Shown in pieces: positions 1 to 7,281 of a DNA stretch of 18,646 nt. How positions within the stretch are numbered: the stretch's first letter is position 1; each line of letters starts with the position of its first letter. The DNA comes from an uncultured Treponema sp. (GTDB taxonomy: Bacteria; Spirochaetota; Spirochaetia; Treponematales; Treponemataceae). The stretch covers positions 1-18,646 of the forward strand of contig CALBXN010000222.1 in the NCBI GenBank assembly GCA_937890485.1. Reading direction: 5' to 3'. Under the pieces are notes generated by a model that did not search any database, had not been told where the DNA came from, and saw only the letters and a list, made by a program, of their open reading frames with translations. Position numbers and translations under genes: made by a program.

Positions 1-136
1 CCGGAAACATGGAACCGGCTTTATCTTCTTTCTGCCCATCCACATAAACGATTCCAGACATAATAATTGCTTTTGCCTTTTCTCTGGAAGTGGCAAGCTG
101 CTGCTCTACCAGCAGTACATCCAGTCTCTTTTTCAT
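1..136 (-). CDS. tlyA: TlyA-family rRNA 2'-O-methyltransferase, N-terminal fragment (S4 domain)
   Basis: Reading leftward from an ATG at 136-134, 45 residues are visible before the window ends, beginning MKKRLDVLLVEQQLATSREK. This is the S4 RNA-binding start of TlyA ('hemolysin A') proteins, which methylate 16S/23S rRNA; the methyltransferase domain lies outside the window. A GGAG Shine-Dalgarno sits six bases before the start codon. The wording of the peptide (AKAIIMSGIVYVDGQKEDKAG) is typical of Clostridia. The base composition also differs from the rest of the window: about 28 of the first 60 bases are G or C, against a strongly AT-rich remainder. It follows a dxs 3' end on the same strand, which is the usual dxs-tlyA order in Clostridia. 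The family call is secure. That it does not belong to the same genome as the rest is inference. Confidence 0.85.
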   Translation of the reverse strand, partial: MKKRLDVLLVEQQLATSREKAKAIIMSGIVYVDGQKEDKAGSMFP

Positions 137-182
137 ATATTACTCCATTCCGTCACATATAACTATGTCACATAAAGCTATC

Positions 183-262
183 CTATTTAGTAGCTATTCA
201 GTTCTAAATAGTTCACACGTGTGGCAGCTTGCTGGCACGTCTATGACCTACACGGCTGAATA
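183..262. repeat. Cluster of inverted repeats in the dxs-tlyA gap
   Basis: This 80-base stretch holds several symmetries: 8-bp arms CTATTTAG (183-190) and CTAAATAG (204-211); a perfect palindrome CACACGTGTG (214-223); GTGGCAGC-TT-GCTGGCAC (221-238, one mismatch); and outer arms TATTCAG (195-201) and CTGAATA (256-262). Such nesting resembles a small dispersed palindromic (REP/MITE-like) element rather than a simple terminator, since no T-run follows on the minus strand. Copy number cannot be judged from one window. Confidence 0.5.
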
Positions 263-298
263 ATTACCATTTATATTTCTAATTAAATATTTTCTAAT

Positions 299-973
299 TT
301 ATCTATTCACCAAACAATTTAGCACCTTACGAACCACACTCTTTGCATCCATGCCAAGCTTTTCGTATAACTGACCTACACTTCCATGTTCTACAAACTG
401 ATCTGGTATGGAAATGTTTATGATTTCCGGATGCAGCTTTTCTTTATATAAAAAGTCCGTTACCTGCTGACCAAAACCACCCTGATACACGTTATCTTCT
501 AAAGTTACAAAAACTTCATGCTCTTTAGCAAGTTTTTTCATAAGATTTTTATCAAACGGCTTCACAAATCGAGCATTTACTAAAGTCACATCAATTTGAT
601 GTTCTTCTTTTAATAAATCATATAAAAGTCTTTGATAAGCTCTTCTTTGAACACTTTTAGATGCTTGTTGAGAAATAATTTTAACTGAATCAACTAGTGG
701 AATACCAGCTTTTATATAAGTAGATAACTGTGTTAAATCAAATGCTAAATCTCCAACAGAGATTTTATTAGATAGATTAATCTCAATATCCCATGCTTTT
801 TTTGGTTCAACATTTATATCAGTATAACCTTGTAGTTCTAATATATGTCTACATTCTTCTATATTTTCTGCATCAACTGAAGAAATCATTACATCCTGTT
901 GTAAAGATGTACAAGAAAAACTTAAAACCAAAATTAAAAAAATTAGTAATTGTGTAAAAATATTTTTTTTCAT
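299..973 (-). CDS. Chimeric ORF: lipoprotein signal + GspF/PilC-like segment + DXS C-terminal domain
   Basis: The 224-residue ORF is made of parts that do not belong together. Residues 1-27 are a spirochaetal lipoprotein leader (hydrophobic stretch ending LSFSC, acylated Cys at 21). Residues about 35-122 resemble the cytoplasmic part of type II secretion F / PilC proteins (KISVGDLAFDLTQLSTYIKAG, then IPLVDSVKIISQQ). Residues about 125-224 are the C-terminal transketolase-like domain of 1-deoxy-D-xylulose-5-phosphate synthase (VTLVNARFVKPFD, TLEDNVYQGGFGQQV, PDQFVEHGSVGQLYEKLGMD). Codon use changes near residue 125 (about base 600): AAG, CCG, CAG, GTG and CTG become frequent after it and are rare before it. 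The start has an AAAGGA ribosome site and lies 18 bases after the upstream 891-residue gene. DXS needs its N-terminal thiamine-diphosphate domain, so this ORF cannot be a working synthase. An assembly chimera or an illegitimate joining event explains it best. Confidence 0.75.
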   Translation of the reverse strand: MKKNIFTQLLIFLILVLSFSCTSLQQDVMISSVDAENIEECRHILELQGYTDINVEPKKAWDIEINLSNKISVGDLAFDLTQLSTYIKAGIPLVDSVKIISQQASKSVQRRAYQRLLYDLLKEEHQIDVTLVNARFVKPFDKNLMKKLAKEHEVFVTLEDNVYQGGFGQQVTDFLYKEKLHPEIINISIPDQFVEHGSVGQLYEKLGMDAKSVVRKVLNCLVNR

Positions 974-991
974 TTTAATTATCCTTTTATA

Positions 992-3667
992 TTATCGCAA
1001 ATTCCAAGCATTAATTTTTTTATCGATTGTTTGAACAAGGCAATCTAAAATCCTATCACCATTTACATCTGTAAAAATTGGTGCTCCACACCCAGCTAAA
1101 GGAAAGCCTGAAAGTAATTCTAAGTTTTCGTTAAAACCGTAAATAACATTTCCATCTGTTGTTAGATAAATATTGTTCACTCCGTTATCTTGACTTGCAA
1201 CAGTTATGTAACCTTCTTTTACACTGATGTTAGGAATTTTTACAGAAATATAATTTCCGTTTACATCAATTCTAAAAATTTCACCAACTGAAGAAACTGC
1301 ATAAAAATATTTTCCGTTATTTACAAGATTAGAATAAAAAACTCCATCTAATTTTTTTGGAAATTCATCTCTTAAAATTTTTTCAGACCAGATGTATAAA
1401 TTACCAGCTTGATTTATAAAACCTGTATACAAAATTGATTTTGATTTTAAAAGTGATGGACTACCAAAAGCAATTCCAGAAATCATAAAAGGATTTTCTT
1501 GATTTATACAAACATCATTTTCTAAAACAAAAATTTTTCCTGCAAAACTTTTATCGTAAATTGCAACATTTTTATTTAACACAGTTGGATTTGATTTTAT
1601 TGATCCTGTTATTGGTAAGTCAATAATTTTTTCTTTTCCATCTTGGTAAACATAACACAATTTTTTTTCTAAGGGAATTATTAAGCCTTCATCAAAACTT
1701 GAAGAATCACCTGATGGTATTCCAGAAATCATTATTGGAAAATTTGCAACGTCTTCTAAATTTTCATTTAACAAGAAAATATTTCCTTCTGAAGTTGTTA
1801 CCCACAAAACTCCACCAGAAGATAATTCTTTTTTTGCTGTACAAATATTTATTTTTGATGAATCAATTTTTCTTTCTGTAACTTCCATTGAAGAAATGTT
1901 CATCATTTTAACTTTGTTATTATCTTCTATCCAAAAAATTTTATTAGAATTTTTTATTGGTGAAAGATAAAGTTTGTAATCAGAAGTTCCTGATAAACTA
2001 ATTGGATAACCTGGAATTTCTTTTAACGAACCTGCGCGTTTTGAATTTGCTTGCAACTGACATTTTAAAACTGAATCTTCAATTCTAATATCACATCTTC
2101 CGATTGTATACAGTTGCAAAATTTTTGAAACATAATTATTTCCTCTTAAAAAGAAAGGAATACTTCTTGCCAAATCATAAAACAAACTTATCGTGGCATT
2201 ATTTTTTTGATTTGTGGAAACAACTTTCCAATTTTCATTTTTAGAAATTTTATTTCCGTTTACAAGTGAAGTATGAATTGTTGATAAAGTTTCTGGTGCC
2301 GTTGAAAAATAAATAAATCCATCTTTAATCATATAATATGGATTTGGTAAATTTATATCAAAACTTTTTAATAAGCCTTGCAAAAATCCGGGAAATTCTA
2401 AACGAGGTAATCTTACTCCATCTAAAATTAAGCTTGTATCGTCATTAATGATTATCGAAGAAATTATTTTATCAAAAATTTTCTTTCGTTGTTTTTCGTC
2501 AGAAATTTGCATTACAAAAACTGGATCGTTTAATCCTTCTATTCCAACAACTGCAAATTCATCACCTGTCCACGAACAAATTATTTCATCTAAAGTTGCA
2601 CCAAAAATTGTTGAACACAAAGTATTTCCCATCATCCAAAGTGAATTTAAATTCATTTCTGTTGGCATTAAAGGAAACACTGCTGTTTTTAATTCTTGTA
2701 TAGAACCTGCTTTTATAATTGTGTAATACTGAACATCATCACTTAATGATGAAATAAGTTTTGGCATTGTAGAATTTTTTTCAAGAATTTTACTTAATCC
2801 TGAAAAGCCTGGCATTTTTTCTAATTCATCAGAAATTGCAAAAGGAAAATCTGCATTGATATTTATTTGTTCATCTGTAATTCCAAAAGAAAGTACACTT
2901 AAACTTTCTCTACTTAGCATAGAAGCAATTTTATTAAATACTGGTATTTGCTCTGTTAAAGAAAGTGCTAATTGTCTGGCATCTACAACAACTTTTATTG
3001 GTTGCGTTGGTTTTGCAAGTAGCATTTCTTTTTCTTCTTCTGTGTAATTTTCATCATTTTTACAAGTTAATGCTTGGTCAAAAAGTTCTTTACTACTACT
3101 TACCAAAACAAGATTTTTTACAGGTTTAATATAATATATTGAATTTCCATTTTTATATTCATAGTGATTTTCTTTTACAGAAAAACCTTCAAGACCAATT
3201 TTATCAATTACAAATTGAATAAAGTATTTTGAAGGACGAGTAATTCCTGATAAAAATCCTAAATCGATTAAAGCAGTAAAATACTGATTTGAGTTTTCAT
3301 CGGAATATAAAGCACCATCAACTCTACGAGAAAGCAAAGTTGTAAAAAGTTTATTAGTTCTTAAAGTTGAACTTCTAAGTGCCATAAAAGGTTCTCTAAA
3401 TTGAGAAAATTCCGGAGAGGAAAGCAATATATCTGCCGCTTGTAAGTCTATAAGAGGGTCAATAGCATCCCAAGCGGAATCTGTGCGCAAATAAGTAGAA
3501 TAGCCTACAGGTAACATCGAAAGTGAATTTTGTTTATCCAAAGCGGAATAAATAAACCAAACAGATAGAGCCAAAATAATTACTAAAAGAAAAATTAATA
3601 TTCCAATTAAAATTTTAACTATGGGTTTCTTCTTTTTTTTATCTATATTTTTATTCTCGTTTTCCAT
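992..3667 (-). CDS. Membrane-anchored DUF3352-like protein with C-terminal beta-propeller
   Basis: The 891-residue protein has a lysine-rich cytoplasmic N-terminus and one transmembrane helix (about 17-40), so the bulk should face the periplasm. Residues about 48-545 look like the DUF3352 family; the marker is SWTGDEFAVVGIEGLNDPVF (365-384) followed by a QISDEKQRKKIF helix. Residues about 550-891 form a predicted beta-propeller: a hydrophobic-Pro motif recurs at Pro 555, 644, 685, 726, 770, 812 and 856, i.e. every 41-44 residues with one skipped copy near 599. A Ca-loop-like DVNGDRILD sits at 867-875. Function is unknown; a surface scaffold or sensor is possible. The start ATG has a GGGAG ribosome site five bases upstream. 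A promoter lies at 3701-3729, and the lipoprotein-type start at 973 follows closely, suggesting a short operon. Confidence 0.7.
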   Translation of the reverse strand: MENENKNIDKKKKKPIVKILIGILIFLLVIILALSVWFIYSALDKQNSLSMLPVGYSTYLRTDSAWDAIDPLIDLQAADILLSSPEFSQFREPFMALRSSTLRTNKLFTTLLSRRVDGALYSDENSNQYFTALIDLGFLSGITRPSKYFIQFVIDKIGLEGFSVKENHYEYKNGNSIYYIKPVKNLVLVSSSKELFDQALTCKNDENYTEEEKEMLLAKPTQPIKVVVDARQLALSLTEQIPVFNKIASMLSRESLSVLSFGITDEQININADFPFAISDELEKMPGFSGLSKILEKNSTMPKLISSLSDDVQYYTIIKAGSIQELKTAVFPLMPTEMNLNSLWMMGNTLCSTIFGATLDEIICSWTGDEFAVVGIEGLNDPVFVMQISDEKQRKKIFDKIISSIIINDDTSLILDGVRLPRLEFPGFLQGLLKSFDINLPNPYYMIKDGFIYFSTAPETLSTIHTSLVNGNKISKNENWKVVSTNQKNNATISLFYDLARSIPFFLRGNNYVSKILQLYTIGRCDIRIEDSVLKCQLQANSKRAGSLKEIPGYPISLSGTSDYKLYLSPIKNSNKIFWIEDNNKVKMMNISSMEVTERKIDSSKINICTAKKELSSGGVLWVTTSEGNIFLLNENLEDVANFPIMISGIPSGDSSSFDEGLIIPLEKKLCYVYQDGKEKIIDLPITGSIKSNPTVLNKNVAIYDKSFAGKIFVLENDVCINQENPFMISGIAFGSPSLLKSKSILYTGFINQAGNLYIWSEKILRDEFPKKLDGVFYSNLVNNGKYFYAVSSVGEIFRIDVNGNYISVKIPNISVKEGYITVASQDNGVNNIYLTTDGNVIYGFNENLELLSGFPLAGCGAPIFTDVNGDRILDCLVQTIDKKINAWNLR

Positions 3668-3700
3668 AAATACTCCCTTTCATAACACCTTTTCTTCTAT

Positions 3701-3729
3701 AGTTTATAAAAGGATTAACTAACCGTCAA
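3701..3729 (-). promoter_or_regulatory. Sigma-70 promoter for the DUF3352/propeller gene
   Basis: On the minus strand, TTGACG (3729-3724) and TAAACT (3706-3701) are separated by 17 bases. This gives a leader of about 30 bases before the ATG at 3667, with a GGGAG ribosome site in it. It is back to back with the plus-strand promoter beginning at 3743. Confidence 0.55.
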
Positions 3730-3742
3730 GATAAAAAACTAT

Positions 3743-3771
3743 TTGCTATTTATCGCTTCAAGTGGTACAAT
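3743..3771 (+). promoter_or_regulatory. Sigma-70 promoter for the plus-strand group, apparently leaderless
   Basis: TTGCTA (3743-3748) and TACAAT (3766-3771) are 17 bases apart. Transcription would start near 3778, at or next to the ATG at 3779, and no good ribosome site lies before that ATG. If the promoter is real, the transcript has essentially no leader. Confidence 0.5.
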
Positions 3772-3778
3772 ATATGTT

Positions 3779-5452
3779 ATGAATGACGAAATTTCACCAG
3801 ATATTGCAGCTTTGTTGGCAGATACTGACAGTTTGCCAAATACAGATTTTCCTTCTCTTGATGATATACCAGAAGTAAAAATAGAACCTGCAAAACCTTC
3901 AAAAAATTTAAATTCTAATCAAACGGGTTCTGTAGATTTAAGTAAAAAAACTTTTAATCCTATAGAAAAATATTATATGGATTCACCAAATCCTGTTTTT
4001 TCTGATTCTGCTTATTACAAAACAGCACTTTCTGGAGAAAATGAAACATCTCAAAGACTTCATAACATACTTACAAAGTATCTTACTTGTAAAGACGTAA
4101 AAGATAAAACTGTTTTTAGACAACAAATTGTTCCTATTTATTGGGAGTTTCTAAAATCTATTGCATTAAAAATGAATTCTCCAAGAACACCTCTTTGTAA
4201 AAGAACTCTTTTGAGATACGGTGTAACGCTCCCTTCACTTTTTACACCTGAACAAAAAGAACTTTTTTCAAAAGTTTTTTTAGAAAATACAACTGGAGAA
4301 CCAATTTATTATCTTGATGAATGGTTTCAAGGAATTGCATCAGGAAAAATTACACTTTCTGCAACTGACGAAGCAAAACCAAAAAATGCTAGAAATGGTA
4401 AAGGTGGCAATCAAGAAGAAGCAACTCGATTGATGCAACTTCAAACTAAAAATAATGGTAAATTGCAAAATGCAGAAAATATGCTCAGTGCAAAAGAAAA
4501 TGAACGCAATATGCTTGAAGCAGAATTAAAATCTCGTGTTGACCGTTTTTGTGATCATCCAATCAATCCTGGAAAAAATGGTCATAGAGAATGTTTATCT
4601 GAAGGTCAAAAAAAATTAGCTACTGAAATTACTGATAAGTTAAAAACTCTTCTTAAAATCGATAGAGAAATTGCAGGATATACTAGAGAACTTGAAGAAG
4701 CAAATAATACAGCTCGTTCTCTTGAATCAAGATTACAAAATTTACCAACTTCTGAAACAGAAGTAAACAGTGCTGACTTTATGACAGAATTTGACACTGT
4801 TAGACAAATGGCAAAGATGACTATCGGTCGTAGAGGAAATCACTTTCCAATTTTTACAAGAGAATTTTATCATTCATTACCAAAAGGTACAGGTTTTAGA
4901 GAAAATGTTTTAGAGCAACTTGCATGGATTGAATCTTTAGATCCAGGTGCTTTTTGCCGTATACACAAAAATGTTCAAAACAGAATTGTTCCTTATGTAA
5001 TTTTATTACCAACTTATGGTGATTTTGGTTTTTGTTGGGAACCTTTTGATAAATTCAATCGTGTAACAAGTCGTGGTAGAATTGTAATTCCTATGTATCC
5101 AAGAAACTTACAGATTTCTGTTTTACTTGCAGTTGCAGATTTACGATGGCAAGTTGCAAAAGAAAAAGCTTCTTATTATTGGATGGAAGAAGGTCTCACA
5201 GGGCAATACTATCAATGGTTTTCTTCACAAAAAATTAAGGGTGATGTAAAAGAATTTTTTATTAACGACTATATCCTTTGGATGACAAAAGAAAGTGATG
5301 GTGTACAAAAACTTGATAAAGAAGTTCGTGGTATTTTCTGGAGACACATGCCTTTTGCACAAGAAGTAAAAGAAAAATTGAAAACTCGATCTCTTGTTTA
5401 TCAAGAACTTTATCAAAGAGATATAAATCGTTCCATGTCTGATGGTTATTAA
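3779..5452 (+). CDS. Unknown coiled-coil protein, probably spirochaete-specific
   Basis: I chose the ATG at 3779 (MNDEISPDIAALLADTDS; 557 residues) over an upstream TTG at 3743 because the TTG falls inside the probable -35 element. The protein has no signal peptide or membrane helix. Residues 1-60 are acidic and low in complexity. Residues about 75-195 are helical. Residues about 213-322 hold two long coiled-coil stretches separated by a Cys/His-containing loop (RFCDHPINPGKNGHREC, about 256-272). The C-terminal about 220 residues form a globular domain containing YYWMEEGLTGQYYQWF (466-481), which recalls the WLxEGLA helix of gluzincin metallopeptidases but without an HExxH helix. I recognise no named family. 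It heads a tightly spaced group with GtrA, MATE and CDF genes, which does not reveal its job. Confidence 0.6.
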   Translation: MNDEISPDIAALLADTDSLPNTDFPSLDDIPEVKIEPAKPSKNLNSNQTGSVDLSKKTFNPIEKYYMDSPNPVFSDSAYYKTALSGENETSQRLHNILTKYLTCKDVKDKTVFRQQIVPIYWEFLKSIALKMNSPRTPLCKRTLLRYGVTLPSLFTPEQKELFSKVFLENTTGEPIYYLDEWFQGIASGKITLSATDEAKPKNARNGKGGNQEEATRLMQLQTKNNGKLQNAENMLSAKENERNMLEAELKSRVDRFCDHPINPGKNGHRECLSEGQKKLATEITDKLKTLLKIDREIAGYTRELEEANNTARSLESRLQNLPTSETEVNSADFMTEFDTVRQMAKMTIGRRGNHFPIFTREFYHSLPKGTGFRENVLEQLAWIESLDPGAFCRIHKNVQNRIVPYVILLPTYGDFGFCWEPFDKFNRVTSRGRIVIPMYPRNLQISVLLAVADLRWQVAKEKASYYWMEEGLTGQYYQWFSSQKIKGDVKEFFINDYILWMTKESDGVQKLDKEVRGIFWRHMPFAQEVKEKLKTRSLVYQELYQRDINRSMSDGY

Positions 5453-5458
5453 TATTTG

Positions 5459-5860
5459 ATGAATCAAAATTTTATTCAGTTTATAAAATATGTTTTTTAT
5501 GGAGTTATTGCTGCATTAATAAACACTCTTTTATATGCTTTGTTTTCAAGAGTATTTGATTTTTCTACTGTTATTTCAACTGCAATTGCTTGGCTATTAG
5601 CAAATGTTTTTGCATTCTTTTGTAATCAAATTTTTGTTTTCCCTGGTGCAAATAAAAAATTTTTACAATTGATTTTAGCTTTACTAATTTTTCTTTTTTC
5701 TCGTTTAATAAGTGGACTTGGTGATGTATTGACAATGTTCTTTTTTGTTGATAAACAGAAATTACCAGATATTCCTGTAAAAGTTTTTTCATCAGCTTTT
5801 TTTGGATTTATCAATTACCTTTTAGGAAAATTCTTAATTTTTAAGAAACCTAAAAACTAA
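5459..5860 (+). CDS. GtrA-like four-helix membrane protein
   Basis: This 133-residue protein has four predicted membrane helices and the GtrA/DPMS signature: an N-terminal FIKYVFYGVIAALINTLLYA helix, a second helix with AIAWLLANVFAFFCNQIFVF, and a last helix FGFINYLLGKFLIFKK. GtrA-family proteins are thought to move lipid-linked (polyprenyl-phosphate) sugars across the membrane or to assist glycosyltransferases. The ATG at 5459 is preferred; a TTG directly before it (5456) gives one more residue. The previous stop is only six bases upstream and the ribosome site is weak, so coupled translation is likely. No glycosyltransferase lies beside it, so the substrate cannot be inferred. Confidence 0.85.
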   Translation: MNQNFIQFIKYVFYGVIAALINTLLYALFSRVFDFSTVISTAIAWLLANVFAFFCNQIFVFPGANKKFLQLILALLIFLFSRLISGLGDVLTMFFFVDKQKLPDIPVKVFSSAFFGFINYLLGKFLIFKKPKN

Positions 5861-5888
5861 TTACAAAATATTTATTTTAGGAAAATTT

Positions 5889-7262
5889 ATGAATTCTCTT
5901 TTTGGTCCCATTAGTTTTTATAAAAAAGCATTAAATATTGCTTTACCAATAATGTTTCAACTTTTGATTCAGAGTTTAATTTCATTGATAGATAATTTTA
6001 TGGTTTCTGATTTAGGAAACATAAAATACAGTTCTATAAATGTTGCAAACCAGTTGAACATGGTTATCTTTATTTTAATCAACTCCATTACAACTGCTGG
6101 TGGAATTTACATCTCCCAATACAACGGAAAAAAAGATGGAGAAGGAATGAAGCAAGCATACCGCTTCAAAATAATTATTGGAGTTTCAGTAGGAATTTTA
6201 TATACAGCATGCTGTTATTTCTTACCAAGATTTATGATGGATTTTATGCTTAAAGGAAATCTAAATCAACATGAAATAACTATTGAAGGAATTAAATATT
6301 TAAAAATTGTCGCTTTTACTTGGGTTCCAATTGTAATTTCTACTTGTATTGGTTCAAGTATGCGAGAATCTGAAAATGTAAAAACTCCTTTATATGTTTC
6401 AATAATCGCTACTTTAGTAAATACTTTTTTTAACTGGGTTTTTATTTACGGAAATTTAGGTGCTCCACGCTTAGAAGTAAAAGGTGCTGCCATTGCAACA
6501 TTGATTGCTCGTCTTGTGGAGTTGGCAACTTATCTAATTTATTGTTATGTTAAAAAACCATTATTCTTTTCAAAATGGAAAGATATTTTCAAAATTAAAT
6601 TTTCCTTATTTTGTGAAATTTTACGAAAATTTTTATTTGTTATTCTTTCAGAAATGTCTTGGATTTTGACAGAAACAATTATGAATCGTGTATATAATGG
6701 GCGTGGTGGTTCAGAAGTTGTTGCAGGAATGTCTGCTGCTTGGTCAATTGCAAATCTTTTCCAGCTTATAATAAACGGAGTTGCCTGTGCCACAGCAGTA
6801 ATTATCGGTGGAACTTTAGGTCAAGGAAAACTTGAAGAAGGCAAACTTCATTCACGATGGATGAAATCTGGAGCTTTAGTTTCAGGAGCAGTTTTTGGAA
6901 TTGCATTAATTGCTTCTGGTGGTTTGTTAAAATTTGTTTTTAGAAACATTAGTCCAGATGCAATTGATATTGCACAAAATATGCTTTTAATTATAGGATT
7001 ATACTTACCTGTTTGGACTTATTTAAACGCACAATTTTCTACTGCTCGTGCTGGTGGAGATGCAATAATGGGAACAGTAACTGATGTAACCGTAAATACA
7101 TTGTTATTTTTGCCTGGAATTTTACTTGTTGCACGATTTACAAATTGGGGACCTGTTTTAATGTTTGCTGTTTTAAAACTTACCGATTTTGTAAAAGTAA
7201 TTATTGCAGAATGGCAACTAAAAAAAGAAAGATGGGTTAAAAACCTTACAATAGAAAATTAA
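5889..7262 (+). CDS. MATE-family multidrug/cation antiporter
   Basis: The 457-residue length and about 12 predicted membrane helices fit the MATE (NorM/DinF-like) family, which exports cationic drugs or metabolites using a Na+ or H+ gradient. Supporting stretches are the first helix ALPIMFQLLIQSLISLIDNF with MVSDLG following, GGIYISQYNGKKD after helix 2, and the helix-5/6 region VNTFFNWVFIYGNLGAP followed by GAAIATLIARLVE, which is very characteristic. The second half repeats the pattern (NRVYNGRGGSEVVAGMSAAW; GGTLGQGKLEEG). An AGGA ribosome site lies six bases before the ATG. The gene follows the GtrA gene by 28 bases and precedes the CDF gene by 19. The substrate is unknown. Confidence 0.9.
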   Translation: MNSLFGPISFYKKALNIALPIMFQLLIQSLISLIDNFMVSDLGNIKYSSINVANQLNMVIFILINSITTAGGIYISQYNGKKDGEGMKQAYRFKIIIGVSVGILYTACCYFLPRFMMDFMLKGNLNQHEITIEGIKYLKIVAFTWVPIVISTCIGSSMRESENVKTPLYVSIIATLVNTFFNWVFIYGNLGAPRLEVKGAAIATLIARLVELATYLIYCYVKKPLFFSKWKDIFKIKFSLFCEILRKFLFVILSEMSWILTETIMNRVYNGRGGSEVVAGMSAAWSIANLFQLIINGVACATAVIIGGTLGQGKLEEGKLHSRWMKSGALVSGAVFGIALIASGGLLKFVFRNISPDAIDIAQNMLLIIGLYLPVWTYLNAQFSTARAGGDAIMGTVTDVTVNTLLFLPGILLVARFTNWGPVLMFAVLKLTDFVKVIIAEWQLKKERWVKNLTIEN

Positions 7263-7281
7263 TTATTACTAAGGAATTTTT

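Noticed and set aside
2448..3047. Plus-strand ORFs of 92 and 63 codons opposite the DUF3352/propeller gene
   Set aside because: Low-complexity antisense reading frames with no start signals; the minus-strand gene explains the region.
5225..5814. Minus-strand ORFs opposite the coiled-coil gene end and the GtrA gene
   Set aside because: Their peptides are Lys/Leu/Phe-rich antisense noise; the plus-strand GtrA signature is clear.
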